Positions 5,473 to 10,574 of a stretch of 10,574 nucleotides of DNA are shown one piece after another (the first letter of the stretch is position 1; the number at the start of each line of letters is the position of its first letter). The stretch comes from an uncultured Roseburia sp. GTDB lineage: Bacteria; Bacillota; Clostridia; Lachnospirales; Lachnospiraceae. The DNA lies in NCBI GenBank assembly GCA_945928585.1, contig CAMENQ010000055.1, positions 1 through 10,574 of the forward strand. The letters are read 5' to 3'. Under the pieces are notes generated by a model, which made no database searches, had not been told where the DNA came from, and worked only from the letters and a program-made list of their open reading frames with translations. The translations under genes were made by a program, and so were the position numbers.

Positions 5473-5507
5473 ATGGCTGTCACACTATTCTGACAGCCAT
5501 TTTCTTT
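5473..5507 (+). terminator. Convergent terminator of the sigma operon
   Basis: ATGGCTGTCA (5473-5482) and TGACAGCCAT (5491-5500) form a perfect 10-bp stem with an 8-nt loop, followed by TTTCTTT. It lies 15 nt after the membrane-protein stop codon. The opposing reductase gene ends inside the loop (stop at 5487-5485), so the right arm is also coding sequence on the other strand. On the minus strand the following sequence is only weakly T-rich. Confidence 0.8.
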
Positions 5508-6453
5508 CATCTTCAGTCAGTTCTACTTCAAATGCTCCTATATTATCCTCCATATGAGATTTTTTTGAAGGACTGACTATAGGATATACATTAAGCTCAT
5601 CCGACAAGAGCCATGCAAGTGCTATCTGTGATACAGTCACTTTCTTTTTTGCTGCCAGTTCCTCTGCCTTTTTAAGCTTTGATATATTATCAGGATGATA
5701 ATATTCACTTATTGGTGCTTCAGGTAAACATTCTCTTATATCCTTTCCGGATTGCGTATTATATTTTCCTGACAAAAAACCTCTCCCGAGACTTGAATAA
5801 GGAAAAACCGTAATATTATTTTCCTTATACCAAGATCTGTCATTTGATTTTAATCTGCCTGAAATACATACACTTCCTCCCCACGGGTCATTTTTCAGTT
5901 CTATCATATTATAGCAGGGACTTGCTACAGTAAATCCCAAAAGATCATGTTCTTTTGCATATCTGTTTGCCTCAGCTGTTCTTACATATGTCCAGTTTGA
6001 GCCGCCAAAACATATTATTTTTTCCTCTTTTCTAAGTTCATTAAGGACTTCAACTATATCTCCTACAGGCTTTTTAATATCATCTCTATGTAAGATATAC
6101 ATATCCGTATATTCTGTACCAAGTCTGTCAAGCGATTCTGATACCTGCTCTCTTATAAGCTTAGGTGTCATTACATCATCAGAACCTTTCATCCCCGGAT
6201 TGCATCCTTTATCAAGGATTATTACTTTGTCTCTTAATCCGCGCCTTGCCATCCATATGCCTAAGTTTTTCTCTGCATTGCCATAGGCATAGGCAGTATC
6301 AAATACAGTAAACCCCATTTCATATGCCATATCAAGGCACTCACAGGCTGCATCCGCATCTTCTCCCATAACAATATTATTACCTGTTCCATATACAAGA
6401 ATAGATGCTTTTTTATTTATTCCATTTATCGGTCTGTATTTCATTCTGCTCAT
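5485..6453 (-). CDS. Aldo/keto reductase
   Basis: This is a soluble NAD(P)H-dependent oxidoreductase of the aldo/keto reductase superfamily, 322 residues from the chosen start, a normal length for the family. With that numbering the catalytic tetrad is complete: D52 and Y57 (FDTAYAYGNAE), K82 (IILDKG) and H122 (MYILHRDD). FGGSNW follows at about 149-154, and the cofactor-binding tail region is IVSPSKKSHMEDNIGAFEVE, with Lys where many relatives have Arg. The frame also contains an ATG at 6465, but it lacks a ribosome binding site, whereas GGAG (6463-6460) lies 6 nt before the ATG at 6453. It follows the second ABC transporter gene by 49 bp on the same strand with no terminator between, so it probably belongs to that operon. 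The substrate is unknown. Confidence 0.9.
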   Translation of the reverse strand: MSRMKYRPINGINKKASILVYGTGNNIVMGEDADAACECLDMAYEMGFTVFDTAYAYGNAEKNLGIWMARRGLRDKVIILDKGCNPGMKGSDDVMTPKLIREQVSESLDRLGTEYTDMYILHRDDIKKPVGDIVEVLNELRKEEKIICFGGSNWTYVRTAEANRYAKEHDLLGFTVASPCYNMIELKNDPWGGSVCISGRLKSNDRSWYKENNITVFPYSSLGRGFLSGKYNTQSGKDIRECLPEAPISEYYHPDNISKLKKAEELAAKKKVTVSQIALAWLLSDELNVYPIVSPSKKSHMEDNIGAFEVELTEDERKWLSE

Positions 6454-6459
6454 AAGAAT

Positions 6460-6463
6460 CTCC
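6460..6463 (-). promoter_or_regulatory. Ribosome binding site supporting the inner reductase start
   Basis: GGAG on the minus strand, followed by six bases and the ATG at 6453. It overlaps the upstream in-frame ATG at 6465, which itself is preceded by CGCAGAA and no usable site. Confidence 0.5.
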
Positions 6464-6502
6464 ATTTCTGCGTATATTTTCTAAACTAATCTCTGTGTGA
6501 CA

Positions 6503-8473
6503 TTAAGCAGTATACCACTGCTCCTGTGACTTGTACAGTCTTGCGTACTCTCCCTCGGTGTCCTGTATCAGTTCATCATGTGTTCCTGTCTGTACTATAT
6601 TTCCCGCTTTCATAACTACAATCCTGTCTGCCAGTTTTACTGAACCCAGCCTGTGTGTAACTATGATGGAGGTTTTATCCTTTGATATCTTAGCAAACTG
6701 ATTGTATATTCTTGTTTCCTCATAAGGGTCTATGGCAGATGTAGGCTCATCAAGCACAATAAGTCCATGATTACGGTAAAACGCCCGTCCTATGGCTATT
6801 CTCTGCCACTGACCGCCTGATAAATCTACTCCGTCAAATTCTCTCGAAAGCATTGTGTCGTAACCTTCCGGATATGTTTTTTCATCTAAGGAAATTCCTG
6901 CCTGCTCTGAAATAAAATTAAGCTCATTTGTTAATGTATCATTTTTATCTGTTGAAGCTTCAGGTGGTGTCTTCATATCTGCTTCTTTTTCCACATTGCT
7001 GATACACAAATTTTCCCTAAGCGTCATCTGATAACGCTGAAATTTCTGAAATACGGCTGATGTGTTTTTATATACATCTCTCTTCCTGTATTTTGAAATA
7101 TCTTCTCCATTGTAGCTTACAGTTCCTTCATCGGGCTCATAAAGTCCTGTTATAAGCCGTATAATGGTGGATTTTCCTGAACCGTTTTCTCCTACTATGG
7201 CAACTGTTTCTCCTTTTTTAATGTGAAGGCTGCAGTTTTTTATTACATACTTTTTTTCTTTAATGCTTTCCTCCTCCTTCACATCCTTCAAGAGATCACT
7301 GTCCATAAGATGTCCATAATGGTCATACTTAAATTCCCGTCGGGCTACTGCATTTACCTCACCTGCATCACTTGGATATGCAAATGATACATTGTCAAGA
7401 TTTATCTCTATTTCTTCATCCGGTTCATATGATTCCCCCATATCCTCCTCCATCTGAAGAAAATCAAGATAATTATTTATGCTGCCATATTGTGTTGCCA
7501 TATCGCCGATTGAATATCTCATCATACTTTCTATCATTCCATAAAGACCTTCCACTGAAGCAAATACTGCTGCAAAGGCTCCCACAGATATATCTCCCCT
7601 TAGAAGGCATTTAAACAGCAGAAACATTACACTTCCGTAGCCTGCTATTGTAATAATGCTCAACAAAATGTCTAACATACCTGTCTTGAATGATGCCTTA
7701 AACTTTATTTCCTGCAGTGCATCAAGTGCCTGTAAATACAATCTTTTAAAATATCCAAATGCACCTAAAAGCCTTGTCTCTTTAAAATAATCACGACTTA
7801 CCATACATTCCTCATAATAGTCATACTCACGCCTTATGGGTGCTGATTTATCCTCTGCCTTATTATATACTTTAATTCTTATTATCTGGCTTACTCCTGT
7901 CGGAATAAAGATAAACAGAATGGCAAGTGCCAAAAGTTTATTTAATGACATAAGATATATAAACATAGCTGCAATGTAAAATCCATAAAATGTAAATATA
8001 TACCCGAACTGGCTTACAAAACGTATTCCGTTTGCCAGTCCCTGTGATGCCTTATTTATATGGTCAAGCTTTGATGTATCTTCAAAACATATTGGCTTTA
8101 ATCTGCTTATTTTCCTGTGAAGCTCGCCTGTAAGGATACTGTTTACCTTCTGGTAAAATATATCAGGCGTTGAATTTATAATGGCATTTAACAGTTGCTG
8201 TATAAGATTAACAAGGCCCAGCAATATAAGTGATACAATAACAGCATTTATACCCTTTGTACCATTAACGGCTCCGGATACATTATCAAAGAAATGCTGC
8301 ATTATGGCAACAAGTGCCACTGATATAACCGAATATGTACAGTCAGTGCATATCATAAATATCCAATGCTTTGGAGCAGCCTTAAAGCACTTTGGTATCA
8401 TTATTTTTAAAATTCTGCCTATTCCGGTCTTCTTTTTTGATTTTTCTTTAGCACTTTCTTTATTTTTTTCCAT
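6503..8473 (-). CDS. ABC exporter half-transporter (second subunit), with NBD insertion
   Basis: The 656-residue fused permease-ATPase has an N-terminal membrane domain (about 35-325, around six hydrophobic segments) and a C-terminal nucleotide-binding domain. The motifs are intact: Walker A GENGSGKST (428-436), Q-loop Q476, signature LSGGQ (551-555), Walker B LIVLDE (571-576, catalytic E576) and H-loop H607. It belongs to the type IV (MsbA-like) exporter fold and should pair with the upstream subunit as a heterodimer. The ATG overlaps the TAA stop of that gene by 1 nt (TAATG), with GGAGG 9 nt upstream, so translation is coupled. One oddity: about 40 extra, highly charged residues (roughly 368-409) lie between the A-loop FAYP and the strand leading to Walker A. 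The partner lacks them. The cargo is unknown; a lipid, peptide or drug is possible. Confidence 0.93.
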   Translation of the reverse strand: MEKNKESAKEKSKKKTGIGRILKIMIPKCFKAAPKHWIFMICTDCTYSVISVALVAIMQHFFDNVSGAVNGTKGINAVIVSLILLGLVNLIQQLLNAIINSTPDIFYQKVNSILTGELHRKISRLKPICFEDTSKLDHINKASQGLANGIRFVSQFGYIFTFYGFYIAAMFIYLMSLNKLLALAILFIFIPTGVSQIIRIKVYNKAEDKSAPIRREYDYYEECMVSRDYFKETRLLGAFGYFKRLYLQALDALQEIKFKASFKTGMLDILLSIITIAGYGSVMFLLFKCLLRGDISVGAFAAVFASVEGLYGMIESMMRYSIGDMATQYGSINNYLDFLQMEEDMGESYEPDEEIEINLDNVSFAYPSDAGEVNAVARREFKYDHYGHLMDSDLLKDVKEEESIKEKKYVIKNCSLHIKKGETVAIVGENGSGKSTIIRLITGLYEPDEGTVSYNGEDISKYRKRDVYKNTSAVFQKFQRYQMTLRENLCISNVEKEADMKTPPEASTDKNDTLTNELNFISEQAGISLDEKTYPEGYDTMLSREFDGVDLSGGQWQRIAIGRAFYRNHGLIVLDEPTSAIDPYEETRIYNQFAKISKDKTSIIVTHRLGSVKLADRIVVMKAGNIVQTGTHDELIQDTEGEYARLYKSQEQWYTA

Positions 8474-10404
8474 TATTCCACACCTCCCTGAAGCTCACCA
8501 TCAAACTTACATTGAAGTTTTCCATCAGGTTCACTATAAAACTCTCCCTGAATATCATTTTGAACATCATACCAGCTCTTTTGGCTCTCAAACATTTTTG
8601 CATATATACCGTTTTTTTCCAGAAGCTCCTCATGGCTTCCGCTTTCTGCCACACTTCCACCATCTATTACTATTATTTCATCTGCCAGTCTGGCTGCCCC
8701 CAGTCTGTGAGTTATAAATATGGTGGTTTTTCCTTTACTGATACGCCCAAACATTCTGTATACATTACTTTCAGCCACAGGATCAAGTGCTGCCGTCGGC
8801 TCATCAAGTATTCTTACGTATGCCGGACTGTACAAGGCTCTTGCCACCGCCAGTCTCTGCCATTCACCACCTGATAAATCAACTCCTGTTTTCTTTATTT
8901 TTCCAAGATATGTATCAAGTCCGAAAGGCAGCTTATCCATAATCTTATCTAAATCTATTTCCTTAAGGATAATACCTCTTCTTAACGTATCATAGCTTTC
9001 ACCTGCAAGCTTTTTATTAAGCTGCTTTATGTCACCCAGAAGAATATTATCCTCTGCACTAACCTGATATTTTGCAAAATCCTGATATACTACCGTAAAT
9101 ATTGCTTTCAGTTCTTTAAGGCTGTACTGTCTTATATCCCTGTCATTTATAAATATCTGACCTTCATAATTCTGGTACATTCCCGTAAGAAGCTTGGTAA
9201 TGGTAGTTTTTCCTGCACCGTTTATTCCCACAAAAGCATAATGCCTATTTTTTTGCATTTTAAGATTGAAGTTTTTAAGTATATTTTTTTCTGTACCGGG
9301 ATACTTAAATGTTACATTTTTAAACTCAATACTCTCAAATGGAATATTATCAATATCCTCAGGCTCATCAAGTGCTCCTTCTCTCTCGGAAAGTGCCATA
9401 AACTTTGTTAAATCCTTAAGATATTCCTGTTTTTCTGCAAAGGAACGTGCGACATATGATAAATTCCACGACATTCTGTCAACTAAATCAAAGGTGGCAT
9501 TTGTAAGGGCGATAAATATACCTATTGACATACCCCCCTTAATCGTAGGAACTAAAATCACGCCTATTATACCCAAAGCAGCAAAAAGTGCCACAATGCT
9601 TGAAATTCTCATTCTTATCTGATTTTGAATATCTTTTTTTAGTATCTTCTTTCTTGCAATCTCATATTTTTCATACCATCGGTTATTTATTTCGTCACTG
9701 TAATCAAAAAGTGACCTTTCCTCTATGTAATCTCTCTTTGTAAGTACATTGTGAAGATAATCTGCCCTTCTGACATGCTTTCTGACCTGACGCTTTGCAT
9801 CATATACCTCTCTTCCGCCTCTCATAGCTATGAGTATAAGCGGCACTGAAACTATCATAATTACAACTGCTGCCCACCATACCTGAGTCATCAGAATAAG
9901 AAGAATTGATGTAATCGATATGAATAACTCTGCTATATCAAAAAGATTGTTCATTCCCATCGCAATATTTGCCAGTGAATCGTCACATACCCTTGATATA
10001 AGATTCCATGACTCATTATCCTCTATATGCTTATATTCAAGCCGGCCTCTTTTTAATGCCAGCTCTGATCTTACATTGTGATAAATTGCCATATCGTAAC
10101 GTATATTTACAAATCCGTAAATTATCGTATAGTTTAGATTTTGAAAAATAACTACCAACATATAAAAGAATATAGGCATATAAATATCATTAAAGGACTT
10201 TTCGCCATTAAAAATCATTATTGCCGTATCTATAAATTCAGCCGTAATCAGTACTACCACTGATGGGATAAAGGCTGACACTATACGATTTATACCTATA
10301 ATCAAAGTACATATGGGACATGATTTAAATGGTATTCTTATGTAATCCCATACTGTATATTTTTTGTTGTTTGGCAGTATATTATTTTTTGTTTTTATTT
10401 TCAT
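8473..10404 (-). CDS. ABC exporter half-transporter (first subunit)
   Basis: The 643-residue permease-ATPase fusion has a membrane domain at about 28-325 and a nucleotide-binding domain from about 355. Motifs are Walker A GINGAGKTT (393-401), Q-loop Q441, signature LSGGE (510-514), Walker B RILDE (531-535, catalytic E535) and H-loop H566. Both sites in the predicted heterodimer therefore look catalytically competent, unlike exporters with one degenerate site. The LSGGE variant is a common substitution. Both subunits end with a similar SQxxWY motif (QKSWYDV here, QEQWYTA in the partner), which suggests they arose by duplication. After it comes a 30-residue tail with the repeated phrase DGKLQ / DGELQ, absent from the partner. 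The start ATG is preceded by GGGAGG with a 9-nt gap. It is the first large gene of a three-gene operon with the partner and the aldo/keto reductase. Cargo is unknown. Confidence 0.93.
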   Translation of the reverse strand: MKIKTKNNILPNNKKYTVWDYIRIPFKSCPICTLIIGINRIVSAFIPSVVVLITAEFIDTAIMIFNGEKSFNDIYMPIFFYMLVVIFQNLNYTIIYGFVNIRYDMAIYHNVRSELALKRGRLEYKHIEDNESWNLISRVCDDSLANIAMGMNNLFDIAELFISITSILLILMTQVWWAAVVIMIVSVPLILIAMRGGREVYDAKRQVRKHVRRADYLHNVLTKRDYIEERSLFDYSDEINNRWYEKYEIARKKILKKDIQNQIRMRISSIVALFAALGIIGVILVPTIKGGMSIGIFIALTNATFDLVDRMSWNLSYVARSFAEKQEYLKDLTKFMALSEREGALDEPEDIDNIPFESIEFKNVTFKYPGTEKNILKNFNLKMQKNRHYAFVGINGAGKTTITKLLTGMYQNYEGQIFINDRDIRQYSLKELKAIFTVVYQDFAKYQVSAEDNILLGDIKQLNKKLAGESYDTLRRGIILKEIDLDKIMDKLPFGLDTYLGKIKKTGVDLSGGEWQRLAVARALYSPAYVRILDEPTAALDPVAESNVYRMFGRISKGKTTIFITHRLGAARLADEIIVIDGGSVAESGSHEELLEKNGIYAKMFESQKSWYDVQNDIQGEFYSEPDGKLQCKFDGELQGGVE

Positions 10405-10416
10405 ATATTTCTTCCT

Positions 10417-10428
10417 CCCTGTTCAGGG
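10417..10428 (-). promoter_or_regulatory. Small hairpin overlapping the ABC operon ribosome binding site
   Basis: CCCTG and CAGGG form an exact inverted repeat with a 2-nt centre. As RNA this allows CCCT to pair with AGGG, and the AGGG arm is the first part of the GGGAGG Shine-Dalgarno site (10419-10414). A competing pairing of GGC (10436-10434) with GCC (10430 side) uses part of the same left arm. The structure is short and may be fortuitous. Confidence 0.3.
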
Positions 10429-10503
10429 CTTTTCTGCCTTTCTCATATATTTTTTATATTTTGGAAGAAATGTATTTTTACGATTTGGCTCGCCGGCAGC
10501 CAT
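10423..10503 (-). CDS. Possible 26-residue basic small ORF in the ABC leader
   Basis: An ATG at 10503 opens a 26-codon frame that begins MAAGEPNRKN and ends YMRKAEKP, closing at TGA 10425-10423, 18 nt before the ABC start codon. The peptide has seven Lys and two Arg, so it would be very basic. There is no convincing ribosome binding site before the ATG; a TTG 15 nt further upstream has AGGTGG at about 13 nt. It could be a leader or exported peptide, a remnant of a longer gene, or a chance frame in A-rich DNA. I do not recognise it. Confidence 0.22.
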   Translation of the reverse strand: MAAGEPNRKNTFLPKYKKYMRKAEKP

Positions 10504-10523
10504 TAAAATTTTGCACAAAAAAA

Positions 10524-10565
10524 CATTTCCACCTGTCTATGTAAAATAGAAGTCACATGGAAATG
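10524..10565. repeat. Inverted repeat at the right edge of the window
   Basis: CATTTCCA (10524-10531) and TGGAAATG (10558-10565) are exact 8-bp inverted arms around 26 nt that also include ATGT (10539-10542) and ACAT (10554-10557). It could be a weak hairpin, a terminator for a gene beyond the window, or part of a mobile-element end. The window ends too soon to decide. Confidence 0.35.
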
Positions 10566-10574
10566 CCTGTAAAT

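Noticed and set aside
8181..8717. 178-codon plus-strand open frame
   Set aside because: It runs antisense across the junction of the two ABC genes, whose coding evidence is overwhelming. It has no plausible ribosome binding site or recognisable domain.
6503..10404. Heterodimeric exporter with one degenerate ATPase site
   Set aside because: Both subunits keep Walker A, the signature, the catalytic Glu after Walker B, and the H-loop His. Only LSGGE in place of LSGGQ differs.

Overview
This AT-rich window (low-GC Firmicutes style, strong AGGAGG Shine-Dalgarno sites, dense gene packing) most resembles a chromosomal segment of a gut or rumen Lachnospiraceae. The support is a DUF6033-type protein, a lipoprotein GH5 endoglucanase, a YitT-family membrane protein, an ECF sigma factor with a membrane partner, and a heterodimeric ABC exporter with an aldo/keto reductase. 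The genus is not decided by the sequence. A candidate sigma-28 (flagellar-type) promoter in front of the DUF6033 gene would fit a motile member of the family.

Layout, left to right. (1) Bases 14-2714, minus strand: an HD-domain phosphohydrolase gene, then a cellulase gene 18 bp downstream (a likely two-gene unit), then the DUF6033 gene, which has its own spacer carrying a sigma-28-like promoter and a perfect palindrome touching its ribosome binding site. (2) Bases 2715-3042: a divergent spacer holding three tandem imperfect ~25 bp GC-rich repeats that fold into successive hairpins, the first with a U-tract like a terminator, followed by a promoter for the YitT gene. (3) Bases 3043-3891, plus strand: the YitT-family gene, with a terminator and a 4-copy 9-bp tandem repeat after it. 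(4) Bases 4080-5457, plus strand: an ECF sigma factor overlapping a single-pass membrane protein (candidate anti-sigma factor) whose extracytoplasmic stalk contains a nearly perfect 51-bp tandem duplication. A hairpin that can hide the Shine-Dalgarno site lies immediately before the sigma start codon. (5) Bases 5485-10404, minus strand: two full-length ABC exporter half-transporters that overlap by 1 nt, followed by an aldo/keto reductase whose stop codon lies inside the convergent terminator hairpin. (6) Bases 10405-10574: leader region of the ABC operon, with a small basic ORF, a hairpin at the ribosome binding site, and an inverted repeat at the window edge.

Functionally, the window looks like several independent ordinary operons rather than one large new machine. 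The items most worth a second look are regulatory: the sigma-28-like promoter with its palindrome, the leader hairpins of the sigma operon and the ABC operon, the tandem hairpin repeat in the divergent spacer, and the sigma factor / membrane protein pair with its recently duplicated stalk. Nothing indicates CRISPR, phage, rRNA or tRNA genes.
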